NCBI GenBank assembly: GCA_947363565.1
Contig: CANAPP010000011.1
Location: 1-64,000 of the forward strand
Origin: an uncultured Lachnospiraceae bacterium
Lineage (GTDB): Bacteria; Bacillota; Clostridia; Lachnospirales; Lachnospiraceae
Direction: 5' to 3'
DNA: 64,000 bases
Part shown: positions 24,666-34,138 of the stretch, in pieces
Position numbering within the stretch: position 1 is the first letter of the stretch
Layout: every line of letters begins with the position of its first letter
The notes under the pieces: model-generated
The model's database searches: none
What the model saw: the letters and a program-made list of their open reading frames with translations, nothing else
Told to the model about the DNA's origin: nothing
Position numbers and translations under genes: made by a program

Positions 24666-26045
24666 ATGTTGAGGAAAACAATGGCAATGCTTGTGATCAT
24701 TTCTGTGATAGCGCTCACATGCGCATGTGGAAAATCAGAGACAACTGCCTACAAGGGTGAAACGGATACGAATCCTGATAAAGGGCTTCCGGTGATGGGG
24801 GAGAATGTGACCTATGACCCGAACCACCTGATCAATGACGGGAAACCGGTAGAGTTAGAGTGGTGGCTGTGGGATGCTCCGGATTTATTCGGGAGTATTG
24901 CTGAAGAATTTGAAAAGATCCATCCGAATGTTACGATTCATGTGGTGAACAACCCATGGGACGGATTCTGGACGAAATTGCCCCTTGCACTTCAGAAAGG
25001 TACGGACGGGCCGACACTTTTTAATGTACATAACAGCTACCAGCATTTGCTGCTCACTTACATGGCTCCATACGATATTGATGTTAAGGATCTGGAGACG
25101 GACTTTTTTACCGCCAAATCCCATGAGATTGACGGAAAGATTTATTACGTAGATTTTGGAATTATGACCGGCGCGATGTATTACAATAAGGAAATGTGGA
25201 AGGCGGCGGGACTTACAGAAGAAGATATTCCTGCAACATGGGAAGAGTTCAGAGAGGTTGCAAAGAAGCTTACGGTAGAAGAAGACGGAAAGCTTGTGCA
25301 GGCCGGTTTCAACTACAACGGGGATTTTGAGAATCTGATGCAGGGTGTTCCTTATCAGTATGGGAATACAATCTTCGATGAGAGCGGCAAAGTGCCGTCC
25401 CTGACTCAGGAAGGTCAGCTCAAGGCGGCGCAGATGTTCCTTGACATGTATGAAAAGGATCATGTGGGTGATAAAGACTTTGGTACGGATGCAGCCCAGA
25501 GTTTTGGTCAGGGCCAATCCGCTATGGTATATAAGTGGGGACATTTCTACGGATATATGAACACGAATTACCCGCAGATCGAATACGGAACCTTTGAGGT
25601 GCCGGCTGCAACGAAAGATCCGTTTGCCTACGACCGGTATAACGGCGAGGCGACACCAGGGATCAATAAAAATGCAGCGCCGGAGCAGATAGAGGCGGCA
25701 CAGGATTTTATCCGGTTCTATCTGGCGAATACGGAGAAACAAAAAGAGCTTTGTATGAATTACAGCCTGTTTCCGGCCAACAACACACTTAGAGAAGATA
25801 CAGAACTTCAGGATAATCCGGCGATCCAGGCGGTCTCCGCCCATATCGATAATTATATCTGGCCGGGGCCTATGCCGGCAACTCTTGCAGATAATTTAAA
25901 AATCGCCTGCCAGGACATGATGTATAATGACACACCGATTGAAAAGGCATTAAAGACGGCAGAAGATATCGTGAAGGTGGATTTGTCCAACCAGGAGTTT
26001 GTATCATCGGAAAATCTGTATCACAGATACAGCGAGCATAAATAG
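24666..26045 (+). CDS. Sugar ABC transporter substrate-binding lipoprotein
   Basis: 459 residues. N-terminal lipoprotein signal (hydrophobic stretch MAMLVIISVIALTCACGKSE with the lipidated Cys near residue 21), then an extracellular solute-binding family 1 fold (VELEWWLWDAPD..., YYNKEMWKAAGLTEEDIPAT). It captures a sugar outside the membrane and delivers it to the two permeases that follow. An alpha-linked gluco-oligosaccharide is suggested by the GH31 gene in the operon. GAAGGAGGAG precedes the ATG. Confidence 0.9.
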   Translation: MLRKTMAMLVIISVIALTCACGKSETTAYKGETDTNPDKGLPVMGENVTYDPNHLINDGKPVELEWWLWDAPDLFGSIAEEFEKIHPNVTIHVVNNPWDGFWTKLPLALQKGTDGPTLFNVHNSYQHLLLTYMAPYDIDVKDLETDFFTAKSHEIDGKIYYVDFGIMTGAMYYNKEMWKAAGLTEEDIPATWEEFREVAKKLTVEEDGKLVQAGFNYNGDFENLMQGVPYQYGNTIFDESGKVPSLTQEGQLKAAQMFLDMYEKDHVGDKDFGTDAAQSFGQGQSAMVYKWGHFYGYMNTNYPQIEYGTFEVPAATKDPFAYDRYNGEATPGINKNAAPEQIEAAQDFIRFYLANTEKQKELCMNYSLFPANNTLREDTELQDNPAIQAVSAHIDNYIWPGPMPATLADNLKIACQDMMYNDTPIEKALKTAEDIVKVDLSNQEFVSSENLYHRYSEHK

Positions 26046-26057
26046 GAGGAAAACGAG

Positions 26058-26936
26058 ATGTTGAGAAAAAGAAGACCTCTGCAGAGTAAAAGTGAAGTTG
26101 TACTCAGAAGTATCGTCGTCACATTTCTTGTGGTGTATATGCTGATATTTTTAATCATTCCGGTCATCATCGCATTTGCCGGAAGCTTCCATATCTGGAA
26201 TCCCCTTAACGGGACTTACAAGTGGACGGGGCTTGACAATTATATCCGGATGTTCCAGTACCCTACTTTCTGGCTGTCCATGAAAAATACAGTTGTATTT
26301 TGTGCGGTTGTTGTATTTTTCCGGGTACTTTTAGGGCTGGCTCTTGCTTATGCCATCACAAGCAGGCTAATCCGGCATAAGACATTTTTCCGGACGATCT
26401 TCTATATGCCGACGGTCACTCCGCTGGTAGCGGTGGCATATGTGTGGAAGATCATGTACAATCCCCAGTTCGGTCTTGTCAATAATCTGTTCGGCTTTGA
26501 CATCAACTGGCTGTTCAGCAGTGATTTTGCATTGCCGGCAGTTATGGTGATGACGATCTGGAAAGATTTCGGCTACGCAGTCATCCTGTTTATGTCGGGG
26601 CTGATGTCGATTCCTTCGGATTATTATGAGGCGTCCAATATCGACGGTGCCAATGCATGGCAGACCTTCAAATATATAACATTGCCTCTGCTTAAGCCGA
26701 CGATGGTATTTGTTGTGATCACATCGCTGATTTCTTACCTGCAGGCTTATGTGCCGGTGATGGTCATGACAAAGGGAGGACCGGGAACTTCTACCTTCTT
26801 AAGCTCCTACCTTGTATACGATCAGGCATTTGTAAAATATAACTTCGGATATGCATCTGCAATTGCATTTTTCATCTTGATCTTTACTGCTGTATTAACC
26901 GTGTTCTCGTTCAAACTTACGGGCGAGAATTCTTAA
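26058..26936 (+). CDS. Sugar ABC transporter permease (MalF-like)
   Basis: 292 residues with six predicted membrane helices and the EAA motif YYEASNIDGANAWQTFKYIT, the cytoplasmic loop that contacts the ATPase. First membrane subunit of the importer, 12 nt after the binding-protein gene. Typical length for CUT1 permeases. Confidence 0.9.
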   Translation: MLRKRRPLQSKSEVVLRSIVVTFLVVYMLIFLIIPVIIAFAGSFHIWNPLNGTYKWTGLDNYIRMFQYPTFWLSMKNTVVFCAVVVFFRVLLGLALAYAITSRLIRHKTFFRTIFYMPTVTPLVAVAYVWKIMYNPQFGLVNNLFGFDINWLFSSDFALPAVMVMTIWKDFGYAVILFMSGLMSIPSDYYEASNIDGANAWQTFKYITLPLLKPTMVFVVITSLISYLQAYVPVMVMTKGGPGTSTFLSSYLVYDQAFVKYNFGYASAIAFFILIFTAVLTVFSFKLTGENS

Positions 26937-26953
26937 GGAAAGAAGGTGTCGAT

Positions 26954-27775
26954 ATGAAAAAACAAACATTAAGAGCAGCTTTATATATCGTACTGGCTGT
27001 TGTGGGAATCATAACGGTTCTCCCATTTGTCTGGATGATTCTGTCTTCCTTTAAGACGAACGAAGAAATCAGTGCATTGCACCAGACTTTGCTTCCCCAG
27101 AACTTTACTTTGGAAAACTATACATCCTTGCAATCAAATTTTAATTTCTTACAATATTTTGGAAACAGTGTGATGATCGCAGTGATTGTAACCGTATTAG
27201 TTGTATATATAAGCTGCCTGTGCGGGTTCGTGCTGAGCAAATACGAGTTTAAGGGTAAGAATCTGATCTTTGGTTTTGTGATGATGACCATGATGATTCC
27301 GTGGTCAGTGACGATTATCTCGCGCTATACGATGTTCATGAAATCAGGGCTTTTAGACAGCTATCTGTCACTGATCCTCCCGGTTATGGTGAGTGGGTTC
27401 GGCATCTTTATGATGAAGCAGGATATCTCATCGATGCCGGATGAGCTTTTGGAGGCGGCAAGGATTGACGGGGCCAATGAGTTTCGTATCTTTCATCAGA
27501 TCGTACTTCCTATGAGCAAGAATTCCATATCCGCCATTGCGATTTTCCAGTTTTTATGGGTGTGGGAGGATTACCTGTGGCCGTACCTGATGATCGACAG
27601 TGATAAAAAGCAGCTTCTGGCAGTAGGACTTACGATGTTTAATGGAAGATATTCCACAGATTACGGCGGATTGTTCGCAGCTACAGTTATTTCTATTGTG
27701 CCGGTGATCATTGTCTACACGATATTCCAGAAACGGTTTGTGGCAGGCGTTGCAGCAGGTTCCGTAAAAGGATAA
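26954..27775 (+). CDS. Sugar ABC transporter permease (MalG-like)
   Basis: 273 residues, six membrane helices, EAA motif LLEAARIDGANEFRIFHQIV. Partner of the preceding permease in a CUT1 importer. No ATP-binding subunit gene is present in the locus, so the system must use a shared MsmK/UgpC-type ATPase encoded elsewhere, which is common in Firmicutes. Confidence 0.9.
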   Translation: MKKQTLRAALYIVLAVVGIITVLPFVWMILSSFKTNEEISALHQTLLPQNFTLENYTSLQSNFNFLQYFGNSVMIAVIVTVLVVYISCLCGFVLSKYEFKGKNLIFGFVMMTMMIPWSVTIISRYTMFMKSGLLDSYLSLILPVMVSGFGIFMMKQDISSMPDELLEAARIDGANEFRIFHQIVLPMSKNSISAIAIFQFLWVWEDYLWPYLMIDSDKKQLLAVGLTMFNGRYSTDYGGLFAATVISIVPVIIVYTIFQKRFVAGVAAGSVKG

Positions 27776-27810
27776 TGTAAAAATATATAACAGGAAAGGA
27801 ACGATAAGGC

Positions 27811-30198
27811 ATGAAAGGAAGATATCAGATAGATACGAGAGGAAAAAGCAGGAAGGAAGCTGTGATCCAGGGAGAAAAATACAGAATTACGCTTCTGACG
27901 GACGCGTTGGTGCGTTTGGAGTACAGTGAAGACGGAACGTTTGAGGATCGTGCATCCCAAAGTGTCATTAACCGTGACTTTCCTGTGCCAAAGTTTCAGG
28001 TGTACGAGAGAGAGGATTCCCTGGAAATCTTAACCGGGCGGATACATCTTATTTACAATAAACAGGAATTTACCGATTATGGATTGTCCATTCAGGTGCG
28101 GGGAGATATCAGCGCGTATCACAGCATATGGCATTACGGAGAAGAGGTAAAGGACCTTGGAGGGACAGCGAGGACTCTTGATGAGGCAAACGGAGCGATC
28201 CCATTAGAGCAAGGGCTGATGTCCAGGTTTGGGTATACGGTTTTTGACGACAGCCGCTCCTTGCTTCTTACGGAGGATGGCTGGGTAGAACCCAGAAAGC
28301 CGGGAATCCTGGATCTGTATTTCTTCGGCTACGGACACAGTTATGAGGAATGCCTTAAAGATTTTTACCGGCTGACCGGCAATACACCGCTGATTCCAAG
28401 GTATGCCCTCGGGAACTGGTGGAGCAGATTTTATCAGTATTCTGAGCAGGAGTATAAGAACCTGATGTCCCGTTTTGAGACAGAGGAGATACCATTTTCC
28501 GTTTCGGTTATTGATATGGACTGGCATCTTGTGGATATCGATCCGAAGTATGGAAGCGGGTGGACCGGATATACATGGAACCGGGAACTTTTCCCGGAGC
28601 CGGAGAAGTTCTTGGGCTGGCTTCACGAACATGGACTTAAGGCCACACTGAATGTACATCCGGCCGGCGGAGTGCAGGCTCATGAGGAGCAGTACCGGCA
28701 GATGGCGGAAGCTCTGGGTAAAGATTGGGAGAAGGAAGAGCCGGTGAATTTTGATATCACGGACCCGGAATTTCTAGATGCTTATTTTGAATATCTCCAT
28801 CACCCCCAGGAGAAAGCGGGTGTGGACTTCTGGTGGATTGACTGGCAGCAGGGGGGATTGTGTAAGATACCGGGACTTGACCCGCTGTGGATGCTGAACC
28901 ATTATCACTATCTGGACAGTGCGGGGAGAGGAAGACGGCCGCTGACGTTTTCCAGATATGCAGGGATAGGGAGTCACAGATATCCGGTGGGATTTTCCGG
29001 GGACACGATCATAAGCTGGGAATCCCTTGATTTTCAGCCTTATTTTACCGCTAACGCAAGCAATGTGGGATATGGCTGGTGGAGTCATGACATCGGCGGG
29101 CATATGATGGGCTATAAGGATGACGAACTGGCGGCAAGATGGGTGCAGTTTGGCGTATTTTCTCCGATACTGCGGCTTCACAGCTCCAACAGTGCATTTA
29201 CCGGGAAGGAGCCGTGGCGCTATAACCGCATTGCGGAGGCAGTGATGAAGCGCTATTTGAAACTCCGCCACGAGATGCTTCCTTATCTTTATACAATGAA
29301 CTATTATGCGAACAAAGAGGGACAGCCGTTGATCCGGCCGATGTATTATCTGGAGCCGGAACAGGAGGAAGCGTACCACGTACCCAACGAATATTACTTT
29401 GGGACGGAACTTATCGCCTGTCCCATCACGAAGCCCATGGACAAAAGGGCCGGGGCGGCATCCTTTAAAGCGTGGCTTCCGGAAGGATTGTGGTTTGATT
29501 TCTTTAACGGCAGGAGGTATCGCGGAGGAAGAGAGCTTACGCTTTACCGGGAGCTTGAAGATATGCCTGTGCTTGCGAAAGCCGGAGGCATCGTGCCGAT
29601 GGCAGATCTGGAGGAGTACACCAACAGTGTGGAGAATCCGAAGGCACTGACGGTGAAGATTTTCCCCGGGGCGGATAATTGTTTCCGATTGTGTGAGGAT
29701 GAGGGGGATACTTGCATAGATGCACCGGAGAACTGGGCGTATACGCTCCTTGAACTGACGAATCAGGTGCAGACCGTATTCCGGATCCACGGGGCGCAGG
29801 GGAATACTGCAATTATCCCGGAAAAGAGAAGCTGGCGGCTGGAAATATACGGTATGGAAAAGGAGAGCTGTCCGAAGGTATATGCAGACAGCCAGGAAAT
29901 CGAAGCACTGACGACTTATGACGCGGGCAGACATATCCTTACGGTGAAAATACCGGAAATGCCGGCGGATGCCGAGATACGGGCGGAGTTTGGAGAAGTC
30001 GTGGAAGCGGCTGAGAATGATATCGAAACCGGTATCTATCATTGCCTTGACCGCGCGGAGATTGAATATGTAGTGAAAGAGAGAATCTACGGGTATGTGA
30101 AGGAAGGAAAGACGCCGGCAGAACTTACAGGGATTCTGTTAGGAATGGAACTTCCGGAAGCAGTGCTGGGAGCACTGTGTGAGATATTGCTGGCATAA
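27811..30198 (+). CDS. Glycoside hydrolase family 31 (alpha-glucosidase type)
   Basis: 795 residues, no signal peptide, so cytoplasmic. The GH31 nucleophile motif is DFWWIDWQQGG (Asp344), the acid/base lies in GFSGDTIISW (Asp398), and WWSHDIGGHMMG is the conserved loop. N-terminal galactose-mutarotase-like domain (1-200), barrel (about 205-560), then beta-sandwich domains, and a C-terminal helical tail of about 60 residues (from NDIETGIYHC) not usual for the family. It should hydrolyse alpha-linked sugars imported by the neighbouring ABC system; alpha-glucosidase is most likely, alpha-xylosidase possible. Confidence 0.9.
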   Translation: MKGRYQIDTRGKSRKEAVIQGEKYRITLLTDALVRLEYSEDGTFEDRASQSVINRDFPVPKFQVYEREDSLEILTGRIHLIYNKQEFTDYGLSIQVRGDISAYHSIWHYGEEVKDLGGTARTLDEANGAIPLEQGLMSRFGYTVFDDSRSLLLTEDGWVEPRKPGILDLYFFGYGHSYEECLKDFYRLTGNTPLIPRYALGNWWSRFYQYSEQEYKNLMSRFETEEIPFSVSVIDMDWHLVDIDPKYGSGWTGYTWNRELFPEPEKFLGWLHEHGLKATLNVHPAGGVQAHEEQYRQMAEALGKDWEKEEPVNFDITDPEFLDAYFEYLHHPQEKAGVDFWWIDWQQGGLCKIPGLDPLWMLNHYHYLDSAGRGRRPLTFSRYAGIGSHRYPVGFSGDTIISWESLDFQPYFTANASNVGYGWWSHDIGGHMMGYKDDELAARWVQFGVFSPILRLHSSNSAFTGKEPWRYNRIAEAVMKRYLKLRHEMLPYLYTMNYYANKEGQPLIRPMYYLEPEQEEAYHVPNEYYFGTELIACPITKPMDKRAGAASFKAWLPEGLWFDFFNGRRYRGGRELTLYRELEDMPVLAKAGGIVPMADLEEYTNSVENPKALTVKIFPGADNCFRLCEDEGDTCIDAPENWAYTLLELTNQVQTVFRIHGAQGNTAIIPEKRSWRLEIYGMEKESCPKVYADSQEIEALTTYDAGRHILTVKIPEMPADAEIRAEFGEVVEAAENDIETGIYHCLDRAEIEYVVKERIYGYVKEGKTPAELTGILLGMELPEAVLGALCEILLA

Positions 30199-30236
30199 AC
30201 TGACCGCGTGGCTGGCCTGGCGAAAGGACTGAGATG

Positions 30237-30284
30237 AAAAAAGTGCTCGGTAAAGGTACTTAGGACCTTTGCAGGGCACTTTTC
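30237..30284 (+). terminator. Terminator of the sugar operon
   Basis: AAAAAAGTGC pairs with GCACTTTT, with an inner AAAGGT/ACCTTT helix; TTTTC follows. It closes the operon 40 nt past the GH31 stop. Confidence 0.75.
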
Positions 30285-30429
30285 TTATGCGGTAAGATAC
30301 GCTGATGGCAAAGTGTTTTGCGAAAAAACAGAAAATTGGCAAAAAACCGGATATACAAAATTGTAAAACTTGTGATATCCTTTAGAACGTAAGTAGAAAC
30401 TGTGGGATTTGAAAGGCAGGAGAAAAAAG

Positions 30430-31428
30430 ATGGTCGGAAATATATCGTATATAGAAAGTAAAACGACAAACCCATATCACAACCTGGCAATGGAGGAACA
30501 GCTTTTTCTTAGCTGTGAAATGGATGAGTGTATTTTGTACCTCTGGCAGAATGAGCATACAGTGGTGGTAGGGCGTAACCAGAATATATGGAAGGAATGT
30601 CTGGTAAGCAGGATGGAGGAGGAACATGTCCATCCGGTGCGCAGGCTCTCGGGAGGCGGCGCTGTGTACCACGACTCGGGGAATCTTAATTTTACATTTC
30701 TGGTCAGAAAGGATAACTATGATGTAGACAGGCAGCTTAAGGTGATCCTCACGGCAGTCAGAAAGCTGGGGATACATGCAGAAAAGTCCGGGCGTAATGA
30801 CTTGCTGATCGACGGGCACAAGTTCTCCGGCAATGCCTTTTATAAAAAAGGAGACCGCTGTTACCATCACGGGACGTTGATGGTGGATGTAGATTTAGGC
30901 GACCTTTCCAGATATCTGACCGTATCAAAGGAAAAGCTCAGGTCCAAGGGAGTGGATTCGGTAAAAGCGAGAGTGGTGAATCTGAAAGAATACGCGCCGG
31001 ATCTTACGATAGAGCTTTTAAAGGAGAAGCTTTTGGAGGCTTTCGAGAAGGTCTATGGATGGAAAGCGAAGGTCAGGCAGGAAGAAGAGCTGGATGAAAA
31101 GAGTATCAGTGAAGGGATGGCAAGATTCTCCTCGTGGGACTGGATCTTCGGGCGGACCTTTGATTTTCAGTATGAGCTTGCAAAGCGGTTTGACTGGGGA
31201 CAGATAACGCTGCAGTTTCAAGTGAAAAACGGGAGAATCAGGGATACCAATATTTTTTCGGATTCCATGAAACCAGAGTTTGTGGAGGGGCTTTTGGGAT
31301 GCTTTAAAGGCATCCGCTATGATAGGCTGGAAATATGTGAAAAACTTAGCCGTTGCCTTACTGAGGACAGGGAAGAGGAGCAGATGTTAAGTGATATGGC
31401 CGCATGGATGAAAATAGTAGAGTTATAG
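30430..31428 (+). CDS. lplA: Lipoate--protein ligase
   Basis: 332 residues, from the ATG preceded by GGCAGGAGAAAAAAG. BPL/LplA catalytic-domain motifs: YHNLAMEEQLFL, VVVGRNQNIWKEC, RRLSGGGAVYHDSGNLNFTF (the RRxSGGGxVxHDxGN signature), and the active-site Lys in DGHKFSGNAF. The C-terminal accessory domain is also present. Attaches lipoate to E2 or GcvH proteins in the cytosol. No lipoyl-domain gene is nearby. Confidence 0.9.
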   Translation: MVGNISYIESKTTNPYHNLAMEEQLFLSCEMDECILYLWQNEHTVVVGRNQNIWKECLVSRMEEEHVHPVRRLSGGGAVYHDSGNLNFTFLVRKDNYDVDRQLKVILTAVRKLGIHAEKSGRNDLLIDGHKFSGNAFYKKGDRCYHHGTLMVDVDLGDLSRYLTVSKEKLRSKGVDSVKARVVNLKEYAPDLTIELLKEKLLEAFEKVYGWKAKVRQEEELDEKSISEGMARFSSWDWIFGRTFDFQYELAKRFDWGQITLQFQVKNGRIRDTNIFSDSMKPEFVEGLLGCFKGIRYDRLEICEKLSRCLTEDREEEQMLSDMAAWMKIVEL

Positions 31429-31533
31429 AAAAAATCTATAAATAGCATCATATATAATAATTCCCTATTTGAAGAGTTCGTCCGCTGATTATATAATGAA
31501 TATAATAGATAGGTTCAAAGCGGGGAATGATAA

Positions 31534-32154
31534 ATGTTTATAGATGTACATATGCATGAGATGACATATTCAAAGGACAGCTTTTTGAGACTGGATGAAA
31601 TCGTAAAAATCGCGAAGGAAAAAGGCCTTGGGGCAGTATGCGTCACGGACCATGACAGTATGGGATTCAAAGAGCTTGCGAAGGAGTATACGAGGAAAAC
31701 GGGTTACCCGGTATTTGTGGGAATTGAATTTTTTTCCTTGCAGGGGGATATCATTGCCTTCGGAATAGACAATTATCCAAAGGAGCGGGTTTCGGCGCAA
31801 GAGTTTATCGATATGGTGAAGGCGCAGGGCGGTGTATGCTTTGCGGCTCACCCGTTCCGCAGCAATCGACGGGGATTAGAAGAGCATCTCCGGGAAGTAA
31901 AGGGGCTTGACGGCCTGGAGGTTTTAAACGGGAGTACATCAGAAGAAGCCTGTAAAAAAGCTGCGGAGTACGCGAAAGAGCTGGGACTTTTTACGCTTGG
32001 AGCCAGTGACTGCCATGTGCCGGAAAAGGTCGGGGTATGCGTCACATATTTCCCCGAAGAGATTAAGACATTCGAGGAGTTTCTCGCTGCTTTCCGCAGA
32101 GGAGAGATGAAACCGGCTTATTACGAAGACGGGGAATATAAGATATTACGCTAA
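31534..32154 (+). CDS. PHP-domain metal-dependent phosphoesterase
   Basis: 206 residues. PHP motifs: DVHMHEM (HxH), VCVTDHDSMGFKEL (DHD), GIEF and FAAHPFRSNRRG, and GASDCHVPEKVG near the C-terminus. Related stand-alone PHP proteins act as phosphoesterases such as RNase AM or histidinol-phosphate-type enzymes; the precise substrate is unknown. Monocistronic, followed by a weak hairpin terminator. Confidence 0.83.
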   Translation: MFIDVHMHEMTYSKDSFLRLDEIVKIAKEKGLGAVCVTDHDSMGFKELAKEYTRKTGYPVFVGIEFFSLQGDIIAFGIDNYPKERVSAQEFIDMVKAQGGVCFAAHPFRSNRRGLEEHLREVKGLDGLEVLNGSTSEEACKKAAEYAKELGLFTLGASDCHVPEKVGVCVTYFPEEIKTFEEFLAAFRRGEMKPAYYEDGEYKILR

Positions 32155-32186
32155 GACCAGAGGACATCCCAGGGTGGAGGTCTTTT
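32153..32186 (+). terminator. Hairpin terminator after the PHP gene
   Basis: AAGACC pairs with GGTCTT around a 20-nt loop, followed by TTT. Short stem, so moderate. Confidence 0.45.
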
Positions 32187-32321
32187 AGGTATAAATTTTT
32201 AAATTCCCATTTACCTTTTGTATATTCAGTGATAGAATGTCTCTATGTATGAGAATCTGAGAAGAGGAAGAGACTGCCGGTATCACGGGGGCTGGGAAAT
32301 GGGTGGAAAGGTGGTAGCATT

Positions 32322-32927
32322 ATGATTACAGTCAACGCAATGGGAGATAATTGCCCAATCCCGGTTATCAAGACCAAAAAGGCAATGCAGGCACTCACCG
32401 GTCCGGAGACCATAGAAGTGCTTGTGGACAATGAGATTGCCGTCCAGAATGTGACAAAGATGGCATCAGCTTCCGGCGGACAAGTGTCTTCCGAGAAGGT
32501 TTCCGACGGAGAATTCAAGATTACCGTTCAGATGGAGGGAGCGCCGGCATTGGCAGAGGAAGAAGAGACAAGCTGTGCGCCGGATGCAAGAGATCATACG
32601 GTAGTCGTCGTATCTTCAGACCGTATGGGCGAGGGAAATGACGAGCTTGGCAAGGTGTTGATCAAGGGCTTTATCTTTGCGGTGACGCAGCTTGATACCC
32701 TGCCGAAGACTATGCTTTTCTATAACGGGGGAGCAACGCTTACCGCAGAAGGCTCAGATTCTCTCGAGGATCTTAAGTCTCTTGAGGCACAGGGCGTGGC
32801 GATCATGACTTGTGGGACATGCCTTGATTATTACGGGCTGAAAGAAAAGCTTAAAGTAGGTACAGTGACGAATATGTATAGTATTGTAGAGACGATGGCG
32901 AAAGCCGGAAGAATCGTTAAACCATAA
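32322..32927 (+). CDS. yedF: Selenium-metabolism protein YedF (TusA-like plus DsrE-like)
   Basis: 201 residues. N-terminal TusA/SirA-like domain with NCPIPVIKTKKAM (conserved CPxP Cys at about residue 7), then an approximately 110-residue DsrE-like domain containing MTCGTCLDYYGL. The fusion is known as the sulfurtransferase-like selenium metabolism protein and is found next to selD in selenium users. It probably carries or channels reduced selenium to SelD. First gene of the selenium cluster; a weak terminator-like hairpin separates it from selD. Confidence 0.88.
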   Translation: MITVNAMGDNCPIPVIKTKKAMQALTGPETIEVLVDNEIAVQNVTKMASASGGQVSSEKVSDGEFKITVQMEGAPALAEEEETSCAPDARDHTVVVVSSDRMGEGNDELGKVLIKGFIFAVTQLDTLPKTMLFYNGGATLTAEGSDSLEDLKSLEAQGVAIMTCGTCLDYYGLKEKLKVGTVTNMYSIVETMAKAGRIVKP

Positions 32928-32952
32928 GTAAATTGTAATATTTTGCAGGAAA

Positions 32953-32992
32953 AAGAGCCATACTTCAAAAGCAGAGGCATGGCTCTTATTTT
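32953..32992 (+). terminator. Hairpin between yedF and selD (possible attenuator)
   Basis: AAGAGCCAT (32953-32961) pairs perfectly with ATGGCTCTT (32979-32987), followed by ATTTTC. The T-run is short, so partial termination is more likely than complete stop; it would set yedF expression above selD. Confidence 0.5.
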
Positions 32993-33020
32993 CAATAAAT
33001 AACAGGAGGATTGTTGACGT

Positions 33021-34061
33021 ATGAAATCAGATGTCAGATTAACAAGTTTAAGTAAGACCGCAGGCTGAGCGGCCAAGATTGGTCCGGAGACCCTTGCCCA
33101 GGTTCTGGGTAAGCTGCCGAAATTCCAGGATGATAATCTGCTCGTTGGAATTGAGACATCCGATGATGCGGCTATATACAAGGTTACCGATGAGATTGCC
33201 ATGATTCAGACTGTCGATTTCTTCACACCGATCGTCGATGATCCTTATATGTTTGGACAGATTGCGGCTGCCAACTCCTTAAGCGATGTGTGGGCTATGG
33301 GAGGCGAACCGGCGGTGGCACTTAACATAGTCGGATTTCCGAATTGTCTGGATCCGGCGATTTTGGGCGACATCCTTGCGGGTGGCGCGGCGAAGGTGAA
33401 AGAAGCAGGTGCGGTACTGGTGGGCGGACACTCTGTACAGGACGATGAGCCGAAGTATGGATTATGTGTGTCTGGTTTTGTACACCCTGATAAGATATTT
33501 AAAAATTATGGCTGCAGGCCGGGAGATATACTCGTTCTGACAAAGCAGATCGGAAGCGGGATTGTCAATACTGCGATAAAAGCGGAGATGGCATCGCCCG
33601 CAGCGATTCGGGAGGCGCAGACGGTTATGGCGTCTCTCAATAAGCTTGGGAAACAGGTCGTTGAGAGATATGATGTATCTGCATGTACGGATATCACGGG
33701 CTTTGGGCTTTTGGGACACTGTGTAGAGATGGCCTCTGCCAGTGAGGTTACCTTTGAGCTTAAGGTAAAGGATATAGCGTATCTGGAAGATGCCGTTGAT
33801 TATGCAAAGATGGGACTTGTCCCGGCAGGAGCATATAAAAACCGCGGATATTCGATGAAGCATGTAGAGACCGGAGGGATTCCAGAGCATTTCCTGGATC
33901 TGCTCTATGATCCGCAGACATCCGGCGGGCTTTTGATCAGTGTATGTCCGGACAATCTTAAAGAGATGATGGCGGACTTTGAGGCTGCGCATATGGATAC
34001 AAAGGTATCGGTTATCGGAAAAGTGGCAGAAAAAAGCGATAAGCTGATCCGGCTGTTTTAA
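33021..34061 (+). CDS. selD: Selenide, water dikinase, selenocysteine-containing
   Basis: 346 residues when the in-frame TGA at 33066-33068 (residue 16) is read as selenocysteine. The N-terminus then reads SLSKTAG-U-AAKIGPETL, matching SelD where this catalytic position is Cys or Sec. ATP-binding segments (VGIETSDDAAIY, FTPIVDDPYMFGQ, VGGHSVQDDEPKYG) follow. A bacterial SECIS-like hairpin lies just after the TGA. It makes selenophosphate from selenide and ATP for tRNA-Sec charging. GGAGG is 8-10 nt before the ATG. Plain gene finders would start it wrongly at 33201. Confidence 0.95.
33071..33098 (+). promoter_or_regulatory. SECIS element of selD
   Basis: The stem GGC(C)AAG pairs with CTTGCC and, after an ATT bulge, GGTC pairs with GACC around the loop CGGA (33085-33088). 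The loop is 17-20 nt downstream of the UGA, within the spacing known for bacterial SECIS elements recognised by SelB. Confidence 0.7.
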
Positions 34062-34138
34062 AAAGACGAAGGATCAAGGGAAAATCGTACGCAGGAGAAA
34101 GCATATCTGAGCAGATATGTAAGAAGAAGGGGAATGAG

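Noticed and set aside
28774-30042. 422-codon frame antisense to the GH31 gene
   Set aside because: Lies wholly within the GH31 gene in an antisense phase, with no ribosome binding site or domain; likewise 35155-36234 against selA/selB.
33021-33200. Frameshifted or truncated selD
   Set aside because: The interruption is a single TGA at the catalytic Cys/Sec position with a SECIS, in a locus encoding the Sec machinery.
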